A stretch of DNA of 64,000 bases, from contig CAMHAM010000001.1 of NCBI GenBank assembly GCA_946183415.1, forward strand, positions 97,510 to 161,509. The letters are read 5' to 3'. The position numbers and the translations under genes are program-made. The notes under the pieces are model-generated. The model ran no database searches, had not been told where the DNA came from, and saw only the letters and a list, made by a program, of their open reading frames with translations. The DNA comes from an uncultured Prevotella sp. (GTDB lineage Bacteria > Bacteroidota > Bacteroidia > Bacteroidales > Bacteroidaceae). Below, piece after piece: positions 41,022-49,667 of the stretch (within the stretch, counting starts at the first letter, position 1; every line of letters begins with the position of its first letter).

Positions 41022-42428
41022 ATGAGTAAAGTGCTATTTTTCAGGACCGTTTGGCTGCTCTTCTTGATAGGGGTAGTAACAGCAGCGAGGGCTGATGATG
41101 CCATCAGCCTGCAACAGGTGTATGACGCAGGGCTGACTGTCATCGAGATTGAGACTGTCGATGGGGAGCTGCCGACTTACGAGGACGTCGCACCACCAGT
41201 GGGGGCAATGGGGTATGGCATCAAGAATGCCACGAAGGTGCCTGCACGACTGAGGATGACAAAGGGCAAGGAACTGCTCTTCGACAGTGGTGACTATCTG
41301 AAAGACAATAGTGGTATCACCCTGAAAATCAGGGGAAACACGACGGCTCGTGCCAGAAAGAAACCCTACAAGATCAAACTGCAGAAGAAGGCTGACCTGC
41401 TGCTGCGAGGCGATGAAGAGAAATATGCCGATAAAGACTGGCTGCTGATTCTCGACGAGAGTCTCAGCGCGAAGACTGGGTTTAAGTTGAACGAACTGGC
41501 TGGCATGCAGTGGACACCTTCTTATCAGTATGTCAATCTCATCCTGAATGGCGAATACAAGGGGCTTTACATGCTCAGCGAGTCGGTCAAGAGGAACAAG
41601 TCGTGTCGGTTGAATGTGGATAAGTCGGGCTTTGTCTTCGAATACGATGCCTATTGGTGGGACGAGGATCTCTACGTGGAAAGTACGCGTGAGTCGATCC
41701 CGATGCACTATACCTTTAAATATCCTGAAGCCAAAGATATCAGTCAGGAGCAGCTGGATTATTTCACGGAGATGATACATCAGGCAGAGGATTCGATGCG
41801 CGACGGGACGTATGGCAACTATATCGACGTGAACTCGTTCGTGACCTGGCTGATGTTGCACGATATCTTAGGAAGCAAGGACGCGGCTGGCGCCAACTAC
41901 TATTTCACGAAGTACGACCAGACGTCGCAGTCGAAGATAGTCTTTGCGCTGCTTTGGGACTTCGATATGATCTTTCTCGATGAGGAGGAGTGGAGTATGG
42001 TTCACAGAGGGGGATGGTACTTCTACACCTATCTGCTTGATGATGAGGCTTTTGTCAGTGCCTATATTACCAAGTGGAAGGAATTGTCGCCCACCATCTT
42101 CGATCAGCTTTTCAGTTATCTTAAGGCATACGCCGCATCAGCAGAAGCCCCAGCCTTTGATGCCTCAGTAGAATTGGATAATCAGTTGTGGGAACAAGAT
42201 CGCCGCACAGCCAGCGAGCGTACGCAGGGCATCATCTCGTGGCTCACTCGCAGAAAGGCGTGGATGGATCGTGCTGTTGAGGCGATGGCGGCATCAGTCA
42301 GCGGTCTACAATCCATTACAATCCCTTCTCATGCAGACGGTACCATCTACAATCTGCATGGCCAAAGGGTAGCCAGACCTCAAAAGGGCATTTATCTCAG
42401 GAACGGGAGGAAGTTTATCAGCAAATAA
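41022..42428 (+). CDS. Exported CotH-kinase-like protein
   Basis: This 468-aa protein has a signal peptide (VLFFRTVWLLFLIGVVTAARA) and a CotH domain (about 85-370): SGITLKIRGNTTARARKKPY, DWLLILDESL, VNLILNGEYKGLYMLSESV and FALLWDFDMIF. CotH proteins have an atypical kinase fold; spore-coat members phosphorylate proteins, while exported Bacteroidetes members are poorly understood. The end, DGTIYNLHGQRVARPQKGIY followed by LRNGRKF, is the short C-terminal motif frequent in Prevotella surface proteins. It is monocistronic. Confidence 0.88.
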   Translation: MSKVLFFRTVWLLFLIGVVTAARADDAISLQQVYDAGLTVIEIETVDGELPTYEDVAPPVGAMGYGIKNATKVPARLRMTKGKELLFDSGDYLKDNSGITLKIRGNTTARARKKPYKIKLQKKADLLLRGDEEKYADKDWLLILDESLSAKTGFKLNELAGMQWTPSYQYVNLILNGEYKGLYMLSESVKRNKSCRLNVDKSGFVFEYDAYWWDEDLYVESTRESIPMHYTFKYPEAKDISQEQLDYFTEMIHQAEDSMRDGTYGNYIDVNSFVTWLMLHDILGSKDAAGANYYFTKYDQTSQSKIVFALLWDFDMIFLDEEEWSMVHRGGWYFYTYLLDDEAFVSAYITKWKELSPTIFDQLFSYLKAYAASAEAPAFDASVELDNQLWEQDRRTASERTQGIISWLTRRKAWMDRAVEAMAASVSGLQSITIPSHADGTIYNLHGQRVARPQKGIYLRNGRKFISK

Positions 42429-42438
42429 AGCGTTTTCT

Positions 42439-43251
42439 TTAGTGGTAGTTGTATTTCATGATCATCGAGATATAGCCTTTAGGCCATTTCTCTTTGTCAA
42501 GGAACAGCTTCGCATTGCCATGAGACGGCAAGAACACATTGGGCCTGATCTCCTTGCATTCATAGTACATGTTGTTCTGCCCCTCCACATAGCTGATGCG
42601 TGAAATCTGCCAACAGCCGTCGGCAATGTGAACCTTCATCTTGTCGAGTTCCACGATGTAGTAAGTCCGCTTGCCGTCAGTATAACTGCCGCTATATCTC
42701 AAGCCCGTGTCATCCCCCTTCTTGCGCTTCTTCTGCAGTTCCTTCACCTTCTCGCGTACCTTCTTATAGAATTTGTCATAGATGTTAGTGCTCATCATGC
42801 CGTCGTGTTTCAGGAACGAGTCAATCTGCTTCTGCGTAAGCTCCTGCTTCATCTCCACCATCCTGACATTCGAGGTCGTTATCTTTCCCTTGTTGAAGAG
42901 CACATCCTCAGCCATCGTAATGCCGAAATGCTTATGCTCCCTGAGGGCAGACACGATGGGACCGTAACCTGCCAGACGGGCTGCGAAAGTGATCGTACGG
43001 CGGTGAGGAAACTTCTTCAGGTCAATGTCCTTCTCCAACTGGCACGTCACAGAATAGCTCAGAGTCTGTATCCGTTCCTTCAGAGGCTTGGCACTAGCCA
43101 GCACCTGCTTCAACAGGTATTCCTCGAAGGTCATGCCATCAGCCAGCACCACCACCTCCGTCAGATTAATCGAACGGGCGATATCATCATCATCCTGAGC
43201 ATAGCCATTCATGCCGCAGGTCAAAGCGAGCAGGATGATACAGTATTTCAT
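42439..43251 (-). CDS. Exported protein of unknown function
   Basis: The ATG ending at 43251 (270 aa) starts a signal peptide (MKYCIILLALTCGMNGYAQ). The mature protein begins with an acidic stretch and INLTEVVVLADGMTFEEYLL, resembling the region after a carboxypeptidase-regulatory-like domain in other Bacteroidetes exported proteins. It is then mixed alpha/beta with a Lys-rich helix (KVREKVKELQKKRKKGDD) and ends KGYISMIMKYNYH. I do not recognise a catalytic motif. It is convergent with the CotH gene. Confidence 0.65.
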   Translation of the reverse strand: MKYCIILLALTCGMNGYAQDDDDIARSINLTEVVVLADGMTFEEYLLKQVLASAKPLKERIQTLSYSVTCQLEKDIDLKKFPHRRTITFAARLAGYGPIVSALREHKHFGITMAEDVLFNKGKITTSNVRMVEMKQELTQKQIDSFLKHDGMMSTNIYDKFYKKVREKVKELQKKRKKGDDTGLRYSGSYTDGKRTYYIVELDKMKVHIADGCWQISRISYVEGQNNMYYECKEIRPNVFLPSHGNAKLFLDKEKWPKGYISMIMKYNYH

Positions 43252-43373
43252 GTGTTGGAACCATTCAAACATCGCGGCAAATATAAGCTTTATTTGTCAA
43301 TGCGCCAAATAATCATTGATAAATTATATATATTTACCATTTTAGTTGGCCACGGCTCTAACTCTTCCTATTC

Positions 43374-44888
43374 TTACCAGCCTAATACCCAAAGGCTATT
43401 AGAATATTTCCCGATAAGTTCTGCATCGCGGATAGGGTCAAGTTGACGCATCAGCGGATTCCTCTGGGATGTATCTATGGGTTTGCCCTCCGTATCGTGG
43501 CTATTGAACTCAAGGATGGTTGCCGTCTTGGCATTGTCATCGATTTGACCCCAGCCGCACGACGGGATGTTTTCCAAGGTGCAGTTCAGAAGTACACATT
43601 CCGCATGAGGGTAGTTTTTACCTTTGTTATCGGGCAGCCTGCCAAGTTCTGCATAGCTGCTGAGTCCCTTGAAATGGCAGTCTACAAAGATGTTGCCATG
43701 ATTCTCCTCCGTGTTGCGAATCCACATGAAAGCACCATAACTGCTGATGGTACAGTGGTTGAAGAACGACGGTCCGCGCCCCAATATCGTGTCGCCGCCA
43801 CCGTCGATGTGACAGTTCATCCAGTAACAACTACCATTGGCCTGCAAAGCATCGCCGTCGCCAATGATGTGGACATTCTCAAAGTAGTTTCGCTCGCCGT
43901 TCACCAACAGTCCCTCTGCCTGGCCCTTACCATCTGTCTTGATGGTCAGGTTGCGCAGCGTCAGGTCACTGCAGTTGTCGGCAGCAAAGGCAGCCCGGCG
44001 CGAGGGGAACGTGCCGCGCACCTCATTGGTCTTGATGTCGGCAGGGTGAGGGTTGAAAACCTCGTTATTTTTGTAGTGAATCAGCACGCCCTCACGCGAC
44101 TCGCCCTCGATAGTGACAAATCGCTTGTTGCGGAAGTACACCAGTTCTTCGTAGTCACCATTCTTCACCAGCACCCGATAGCCGTCCTGGGCTGAGGGAA
44201 TGGAGTCAGGAATAAAGTCTATTGCTCCCTGAATGGTGGAGAAGTCGCCCTGTCCGTCTGCCGATACCGTCAGCTGTCTCTCGTTGACATCGGGAGCCTT
44301 CTCTTTTGTACGGAACGTCCACCCCTTCTTTCCCTTGATGCCATTGAAACCAGTGATACCCCCCTTGTCGATGGTGACATAATACTCATGGCCGTACTCC
44401 AGCATATTGTGGTGCAGGTAAATGGTCACCTGCTTCCCCTTAGTGATGATGGGATAGAAGTGGAATCCGTCAGAGAAACCTCCGATGATGTCGAGCAGAT
44501 AGTGTCCTTTGTCCCAGGCATTCACGCCCGACGGAGTGCCAGCCTTGGTGTTGCGGTTGGTGATGTGCTGCGATTTATATATATAAGGTACAGGCGTATA
44601 TTGTGCTGTAGGATTCATTGGCTGTCCCTTAGTCGGTCCTGCAGGGATGCTCATATCCAGTCGGTCCACGAGCCGCCCCGTCAGTTTGTCATACACCGAC
44701 ACAAACCCTTTCTGTCCGATAGTAGCATCCTCGCTCATCGACAGTACGAGGTGTGTGTCGATATTCACCTCCGTTGCCCCATTCTCAGGCAGCATTTTCA
44801 CTACTGTGTTCTGCGCCAAGCAAACATACCATGTGTTTGCCACCACAGCCAATACCATCAATAATCTCTTAGTCATAGTCATCATCAT
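43374..44888 (-). CDS. Exported pectinesterase, CE8 family
   Basis: This 504-aa protein has a signal peptide (LLMVLAVVANTWYVCLA). An N-terminal Ig-like region (about 25-200, VKMLPENGATEVNIDTHLVL) precedes a right-handed beta-helix CE8 domain (about 210-500): ADGQGDFSTIQGAIDFIPDS, GDGDALQANGSCYWMNCHID with GDTILG (the catalytic Asp region), and GRLPDNKG. It demethylates pectin, suggesting plant-polysaccharide use. It is monocistronic, with a minus-strand promoter box TATCTTTG at 44908-44915. Confidence 0.9.
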   Translation of the reverse strand: MMMTMTKRLLMVLAVVANTWYVCLAQNTVVKMLPENGATEVNIDTHLVLSMSEDATIGQKGFVSVYDKLTGRLVDRLDMSIPAGPTKGQPMNPTAQYTPVPYIYKSQHITNRNTKAGTPSGVNAWDKGHYLLDIIGGFSDGFHFYPIITKGKQVTIYLHHNMLEYGHEYYVTIDKGGITGFNGIKGKKGWTFRTKEKAPDVNERQLTVSADGQGDFSTIQGAIDFIPDSIPSAQDGYRVLVKNGDYEELVYFRNKRFVTIEGESREGVLIHYKNNEVFNPHPADIKTNEVRGTFPSRRAAFAADNCSDLTLRNLTIKTDGKGQAEGLLVNGERNYFENVHIIGDGDALQANGSCYWMNCHIDGGGDTILGRGPSFFNHCTISSYGAFMWIRNTEENHGNIFVDCHFKGLSSYAELGRLPDNKGKNYPHAECVLLNCTLENIPSCGWGQIDDNAKTATILEFNSHDTEGKPIDTSQRNPLMRQLDPIRDAELIGKYSNSLWVLGW

Positions 44889-44915
44889 TCATGTTGCTAT
44901 TTGCGTGCAAAGATA

Positions 44916-45440
44916 CGAATACTTCTCGACATTGCACCATACGAGTGCGAAAAACTGCCAAAAATTGCACAGATCACCGTTGCTCGTGATTCTGATTTTT
45001 GGATAATTACTTGGTACCATAACACTCGCTTACCAGTCAGAAAGTCCAAATGGGTCGGGGGACTCTCTGACCCACTGGAACCCCTTGCAGATGTCGCCAA
45101 TGGTCCAGTCGGTCACTAATGTCGGTGTCATTGCGGTCTTGATTTATAGCATAGGCTGTCCTAATGGGGCACAGGGGCAGGCACTTGACCCAGTTCAATT
45201 TGCAACTCAGTGGGTCAAGTGCCTGTCACCATGACCCAAGTTTAGCAAACGACATACATTGTGAGCTGTCTTTTTTGCAAAATTACATCTTTTTTCTCGA
45301 TTTCAGTCGCTTCGTATCGTTATTTTCTTCATAAATCGTCATTATATATTTGTAAGACACTTTATTTTGGAAGCAAAGATACAAAAAAAGGACGAAACAG
45401 CAATCATCCATTTCGTCCACTTCAAAGAAACAGAATTGTT
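44916..45440. other. Noncoding region with direct and inverted GGGTC motifs
   Basis: No gene is seen. TGGGTCGGGG...TGACCCACTGG at 45050-45078 forms a weak stem, and a strong hairpin lies at 45178-45225 (separate entry). The remainder is unremarkable. This gap marks the left edge of a gene-poor accessory stretch that runs to 47440. Confidence 0.5.
45178..45225. repeat. REP-like hairpin 1
   Basis: A perfect 15-bp stem CAGGCACTTGACCCA/TGGGTCAAGTGCCTG (45178-45192 with 45211-45225) with an 18-base loop. The GACAGGCACTTGACCC-type core resembles REP sequences associated with RAYT transposases in other bacteria. No RAYT gene is in the window. Confidence 0.6.
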
Positions 45441-45959
45441 TCATTTGCCACTCACATCCCAGATGTCTTCTTTCAGCATTTCAACGATATCTCTATGTTC
45501 GTCTCTTGCAATAAAATGAAAGAATAAACTATATCCAATACCATTCTCATAGTTGTCAAGTCGTATTGTGGTGTTATTAACTCCTGATACCTGGTGACTT
45601 GACATATAAGTATCGAAAATATGCGTAAACAACATGCTTCTATAAGCATTGACAGGCATATCTTTATTGCCACTTTTCTTGTTCCTTGATGGAATTGGTG
45701 TCATATCGTCACATGAATAGTAAATTATCAGATTGGGATTGCTAGCAAATAATTCCGCAACCCAACCAGTAATATCATGTAAAACGTCTTGACCTGTAGT
45801 GCTATTACCACAAATACGCTCTATCATCAGTTCGCTAATATCTATCTTTCTGCTAGAAAGAACTGTCTGAATATGCTCAGGGAGGACTTCTATATTAACA
45901 GGAGTCAGCAAGATGCGATATTCATTATCTTTTTGAATAATAGAATAAGATGCCTCCAT
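45441..45959 (-). CDS. Unknown protein, second gene of a two-gene cassette
   Basis: This 172-aa soluble protein starts MEASYSIIQKDNEYRILLTP and is mixed alpha/beta, with IDISELMIERICGNSTTGQD, LIIYYSCDDMTPIPSRNKKS (a basic loop) and a C-terminal DEHRDIVEMLKEDIWDV. There is no signal peptide, membrane segment or motif I can name. Its start codon abuts the stop of the 50-aa gene upstream, so the two are coupled. The small-gene-then-larger-gene order behind one strong promoter resembles toxin-antitoxin cassettes; no family evidence supports that yet. Confidence 0.65.
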   Translation of the reverse strand: MEASYSIIQKDNEYRILLTPVNIEVLPEHIQTVLSSRKIDISELMIERICGNSTTGQDVLHDITGWVAELFASNPNLIIYYSCDDMTPIPSRNKKSGNKDMPVNAYRSMLFTHIFDTYMSSHQVSGVNNTTIRLDNYENGIGYSLFFHFIARDEHRDIVEMLKEDIWDVSGK

Positions 45960-46111
45960 TACGCCAATATCACACGACGTGAGAACTCCTCAGGCTTCAT
46001 ATTACGAAGTTTCTCTACCTCAGCGAGCTTATGCTCTCTGAGTTTCTTGATAGTCTCCAGTAACTTTTCTGAAGGATGATCTATTACTATAGGTTTACTT
46101 GTATATGACAT
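45959..46111 (-). CDS. Small 50-aa protein, first gene of the cassette
   Basis: The ATG ending at 46111 encodes MSYTSKPIVIDHPSEKLLET and one long charged helix (IKKLREHKLAEVEKLRNM). The beginning (short strand, then a helix) resembles the lay-out of small antitoxin-like proteins, but there is no named family. A full TTTG-N19-TATCTTTG promoter lies 22 bases upstream; the longer open frame (to 46195) crosses that promoter and is rejected. It overlaps the 172-aa gene by one base. Confidence 0.65.
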   Translation of the reverse strand: MSYTSKPIVIDHPSEKLLETIKKLREHKLAEVEKLRNMKPEEFSRRVILA

Positions 46112-46132
46112 AATTCTTTTGTTTTGACGCTG

Positions 46133-46163
46133 CAAAGATACGAAATTATTCCTTTCTTCCAAA
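46133..46163 (-). promoter_or_regulatory. Full Bacteroidetes promoter of the two-gene cassette
   Basis: On the minus strand: TTTG (46160-46163), a 19-bp spacer, TATCTTTG (46133-46140). This is one of the best consensus matches in the window. Confidence 0.7.
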
Positions 46164-46230
46164 ACCTTTAGTGCTTTTTTGTGGAAATCGTTCACTTTTT
46201 CTCGTTATTTGGAAATTTCTTATTAAGAAT

Positions 46231-46440
46231 TTATTTCACAAAGGGATTTTGGGGAAGCTTCGAGCCTGGATGAAAATATTGAAAAACTTTCTGCTGGTAA
46301 TAATTCATAGCATCGCCAATGGCATATAAAGACTCATTATTTACATCTTCCTCGATGGCATCTGGGTATTTACTTTTCAGACTATTCTGCCTTAATCCTG
46401 CAAACACCTTCTCATTGGCTAAAACAAATGCCCTATCCAA
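46231..46440 (-). pseudogene. ORF remnant adjoining a REP-like hairpin
   Basis: The reading frame encodes LDRAFVLANEKVFAGLRQNS...YAIGDAMNYYQQKVFQYFHP and ends at 46231. There is no ATG: the only nearby start is TTG at 46440, and the frame continues upstream (QIYSFRQSYITDS) into the REP-like hairpin at 46475. It looks like the C-terminal part of a gene that lost its beginning. No family recognised. Confidence 0.45.
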
Positions 46441-46474
46441 AGAATCTGTAATATAAGATTGTCTAAACGAATAG

Positions 46475-46535
46475 ATCTGGGGGACAGGTCTATGATCGCT
46501 CGTGCCGAACGACTCACGCGACCTGTCCCCCAGAT
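46475..46535. repeat. REP-like hairpin 2
   Basis: A perfect 15-bp stem ATCTGGGGGACAGGT/ACCTGTCCCCCAGAT (46475-46489 with 46521-46535). The 31-base loop holds a CGTG...CACG mini-stem. The GGGGACAGG core is typical of REP elements of RAYT type. Confidence 0.6.
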
Positions 46536-46566
46536 TCCATTGTTGTCTTCGCCATTATCTCAGCAA

Positions 46567-46734
46567 TCATATTTCATTACACATATCGTCAGCCAATTTA
46601 ACTGCGATGATGTGATAACTCGCCACAATTGCTTCCTGCGCCAGCCCTATTTTGATAAAGTTATTGATCGTGTCATAGGCACTATTGTCGACGGCGACTT
46701 CTAACAAAGTCTTAATGATGAAAATAATTTTCGT
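46567..46734 (-). pseudogene. Short ORF remnant without a start codon
   Basis: From 46734 the minus strand reads (ACG)KIIFIIKTLLEVAVDNSAY, then DTINNFIKIGLAQEAIVASY and HIIAVKLADDMCNEI, stopping at 46567-46569. The composition looks coding, but the expected ATG is ACG, so it is a decayed gene or uses an unusual start. No family recognised. Confidence 0.35.
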
Positions 46735-46753
46735 TTTATGACGAATTAACGTG

Positions 46754-46819
46754 CGATTTGTTACTAAATGGGTTACGATTCGTTACTAAATGGGTTGCGA
46801 TTCGTGGCTATTTGGTGGC
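46754..46819 (+). repeat. Three 22-bp direct repeats
   Basis: Units beginning CGATT(T/C)GT start at 46754, 46776 and 46798, exactly 22 bp apart. The first two are near identical (CGATTTGTTACTAAATGGGT type); the third is diverged. The unit length and exact phasing resemble plasmid iterons. Confidence 0.6.
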
Positions 46820-46860
46820 AGGGCAGACGCTCAATAGTCATTTTTGCAATTTTTTTGGCT

Positions 46861-47368
46861 GAAATCTTAAAAACTAATGACATATGACATAAAAGCTGTT
46901 ATATTTGGCTTGTTATCAGATAATTGCGAAATTTGGAAGTGACATAGAAGTGACATATAAACGACATGTAAACGACATACTAATGACATACTAATGACAT
47001 AAAGAGGGGCAAAAGGGACCCTTATTCTGCAATAAGGGGGACTTATTCTGCAATAAGGGTCCCTTATAGGACGATAAGTGCTGCTTATTCGCTATCCTTA
47101 GGCTCGTTATTGATTCCCAGCGTGGGAATACTTCATTCCCACGCTGGGAATGTTTTGTTCCCAACGTGGGAATTCTCCGCCAAATACCTCCCTGATGGGC
47201 GCTTATTTGGCTCATCGCGAACCGAATACAGGTTATTTATGTCATTAGTATGTCGTTTCTATGTCGTTTTTTATGTCATTTGTCAAACTCATGGCTTAAA
47301 ACTAATTTATTGATAATCAATAATTTTGGATAAACATTATGTCATATGTCATTAGTTTTTGAAATTTC
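46861..47368. other. Concentric dyad with phased GACAT repeats; candidate origin or foldback element
   Basis: The outer arms 46861-46890 and 47339-47368 match 28 of 30 bases as an inverted repeat. Inside, GACAT starts at 46941, 46952, 46963, 46974, 46985 and 46996, a perfect 11-bp period. Inverse ATGTC starts at 47239, 47250, 47261 and 47273. In the core two copies of CTTATTCTGCAATAAGGG (47021, 47042) are followed by three 17-bp palindromes ATTCCCANCGTGGGAAT-like at 47113, 47135 and 47157, exactly 22 bp apart. All shells centre within a few bases of 47118. It ends 73 bases before a VirE/VapE helicase gene. Confidence 0.65.
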
Positions 47369-47403
47369 TCAGTAAATTATTTGCAAAAGCGCGAAAAAAT
47401 TAG

Positions 47404-47411
47404 TATCTTTG
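47404..47411 (+). promoter_or_regulatory. Promoter -7 box for the VirE/VapE gene
   Basis: TATCTTTG, 29 bases before the ATG at 47441 and just right of the dyad. Confidence 0.6.
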
Positions 47412-47440
47412 CAGTCTCAAAAATCAACAATTGAATAGCA

Positions 47441-49570
47441 ATGAAAGTAACAATCATCAAGAAGAAAGGGAAAAATGAGACGATCACTCGTCATCCTGTA
47501 GAAGATATCGCGCTGTTTATCCAGAAGGGCTGGCGGCAGCATACCGTTACTGAACTGAGGGAGATGTATAATCTGATCTTGAAGGAACGTCAGCCTGACG
47601 GGCAGATTCTGACCAACTGGGCTGGTGGCATCAAACTGGAGCGACTCTGCTTTGCGCAGGAGTTTGATAAGTTCAAGGGTGAGCACAGGGTGCTGGGGTA
47701 TAACGGCTTGATAGTCATCGAGGTAAACAATCTGCCGACTTACGAGAAAGCCGTTGAAGTGAGGGATCAGGCGAAGATGATGCCTGAGACGCTGATGTGC
47801 TTTCTGGGGGCATCGGGCAAGAGCGTGAAGATTGTTTGCCGAGGGGAGCTGTTCCCCAACCAGGCAAACGAAAAGAATCTTCTACCTCAAAAGAAGGCGG
47901 ACATCCAGCAGTTTCACCAGAATCTCTATCAGACAGCCCGCAGGGCGTATATGAATCAGTTTGGCTTCGACATCGAGTATCTGGAGCCTCGCCTCGACAG
48001 AACCGTCTATGTGAGTGCCGACCCAGAGATGGGATTCAATCCTGATGCCCGTCCGTTCTATGCCGATACGCTGAAACACGATGTGCCTCAGCCAGTTAGC
48101 ATCTCGCGCGCGAGTGACCGACTGATGCCTGGACGCACTGTGAAGCGCACCTACCGGCTGGAGTGGCTCTTTATCATCGACACCACCTTGGGCCATTATT
48201 TCGAGTTGCCCGACGAAGACCGTCTGGAGACGCTGCTGATGGAGATTGCCACACGTTGTCTGAATCAGGGCATACCCTTGGCTTTCGCACAGGGGATGAC
48301 GCTGGAGCATCCTGCCTTGAACACAGACAAACTGCTGCTGAAGAAGACTTTCGAGGCCGTCTATGCCGTCACCCTGCAGGAGGACTACATGAAGAAGCAC
48401 AAGATCAAGCCCCTGCAGAGCATCCCTAACGATACGCTGCAGATGATGAAGACGGAAATCTTCCTGAACGAGAACTTCGAGTTGCGCAAGAACCTGATGA
48501 CGGGTGTGGCTGAGTATCGTGAGAAATACTCTGATGATCAGACGTTTAAGCCGCTGACAGAGGAGATTCGCAACGATATGACGATGAGGGCTACGGAGCT
48601 GGGGCTGAAGTCGTGGGACAGAGATGTGAACCGTTTCATCGACTCTACTCGTATCGAACAGTACGACCCCGTGAACGTCTGGCTCGACAAGCTGCCGAAG
48701 TGGAATGGTCACGACTATATCTCAGAGCTCGCAGCCCGAGTACCCACCAACCAGCCCCACTGGCCCAAGTACTTGAAGATGTGGCTCATCGGCATGGTGG
48801 CTCAGTGGCGTGAGAGTGATAAGCAGTTGACTGGCAATGCGTTGACACCGCTCTTGATTGGTCGTCAGGGTTGTGGAAAGACGCGTTTCTGCAAGATTAT
48901 CCTGCCTCCGGAACTGCGCGACTACTACAACGACAAGATCAACTTCAAGAACGAGTTCGACCTGAACATCGCGCTGACGATGTTTGCGATGATCAACATC
49001 GATGAGTTCGACAAGACCACCGCCTCGCAGCAGATCGTGCTGAAATACCTGCTGTCGTCAGCCGAAGTGAAGTTCCGCCCGCCTTACGGCAAGACCATCA
49101 GGCAGTTCCGCCGCTATACCTCTTTTATAGGTACCACCAACCAGCAGAAGCCGCTGGTGGATCCTACGGGCTCTCGCCGATTTGTCTGTGTGGGCGTGAA
49201 TGGCAACATCAACTTCGAGGACAATCTCGAGCATCGTCAGCTCTTCGCCCAGGCCCTCCACCTCTTTAATACGGGTGAGCGCTTCTGGCTTGATAATGAG
49301 GAGATTGCGACGCTGATCAAGGAGAATGAGCCTTATCAGAAACTGAACGATCTGGTGGAGATGATTGGCGAGACCTTCAGCAAGCCGAAGGCTGGCGAAG
49401 GCAGATGGTGGGGGCTGACGGAGATTCACGAGTTGCTGAAGAACCGCTATGCCAACTACGACCCCAAGACCTCCTTCACCAAACTGGGCAGGGCCTTGAG
49501 CGACCAGAAGTTCGACTTCGAGACCGATCGCAAGACCTCAGGTCATATCTATCGGCTCGCGGAAAGGTAG
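47441..49570 (+). CDS. VirE N-terminal / VapE-type helicase of a mobile element
   Basis: This 709-aa protein has an N-terminal BT4734/VirE_N-like primase-associated region (about 30-180, YNGLIVIEVNNLPTYEKAVE), a linker, and a VapE (virulence-associated E) superfamily 3-like ATPase domain (about 420-640). Walker A is GRQGCGKT near residue 474 and Walker B is MINIDEFDK near 521, followed by FIGTTNQQKPLVDPTGSRRF (sensor and Arg finger region). Such proteins replicate phages, satellites and integrative elements. No integrase, capsid or mobilisation gene is nearby, so it is an orphan. The repeat-rich dyad upstream could be its origin. Confidence 0.88.
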   Translation: MKVTIIKKKGKNETITRHPVEDIALFIQKGWRQHTVTELREMYNLILKERQPDGQILTNWAGGIKLERLCFAQEFDKFKGEHRVLGYNGLIVIEVNNLPTYEKAVEVRDQAKMMPETLMCFLGASGKSVKIVCRGELFPNQANEKNLLPQKKADIQQFHQNLYQTARRAYMNQFGFDIEYLEPRLDRTVYVSADPEMGFNPDARPFYADTLKHDVPQPVSISRASDRLMPGRTVKRTYRLEWLFIIDTTLGHYFELPDEDRLETLLMEIATRCLNQGIPLAFAQGMTLEHPALNTDKLLLKKTFEAVYAVTLQEDYMKKHKIKPLQSIPNDTLQMMKTEIFLNENFELRKNLMTGVAEYREKYSDDQTFKPLTEEIRNDMTMRATELGLKSWDRDVNRFIDSTRIEQYDPVNVWLDKLPKWNGHDYISELAARVPTNQPHWPKYLKMWLIGMVAQWRESDKQLTGNALTPLLIGRQGCGKTRFCKIILPPELRDYYNDKINFKNEFDLNIALTMFAMINIDEFDKTTASQQIVLKYLLSSAEVKFRPPYGKTIRQFRRYTSFIGTTNQQKPLVDPTGSRRFVCVGVNGNINFEDNLEHRQLFAQALHLFNTGERFWLDNEEIATLIKENEPYQKLNDLVEMIGETFSKPKAGEGRWWGLTEIHELLKNRYANYDPKTSFTKLGRALSDQKFDFETDRKTSGHIYRLAER

Positions 49571-49630
49571 GGATTTCCAATTAATTTGGAAATAAAACGT
49601 TATTCGTTTTGTTATGTCCTCGGCTTTTTG

Positions 49631-49638
49631 TACTTTTG
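49631..49638 (+). promoter_or_regulatory. Promoter -7 box for the inositol monophosphatase gene
   Basis: TACTTTTG, 29 bases before the GTG start at 49668. Confidence 0.6.
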
Positions 49639-49667
49639 CAGTTGAAAATGGATTAATCTAATAAGTT

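Noticed and set aside
46459..46704. An 81-aa plus-strand ORF
   Set aside because: It spans the REP-like hairpin, and the minus strand of its right part reads more like decayed coding sequence.
46754..47173. Possible CRISPR array from evenly spaced short repeats
   Set aside because: Repeats abut or are palindromes at 11- or 22-bp periods with no unique spacers of 25-40 bp, and no cas genes are present. Iteron or transposon-end repeats fit better.
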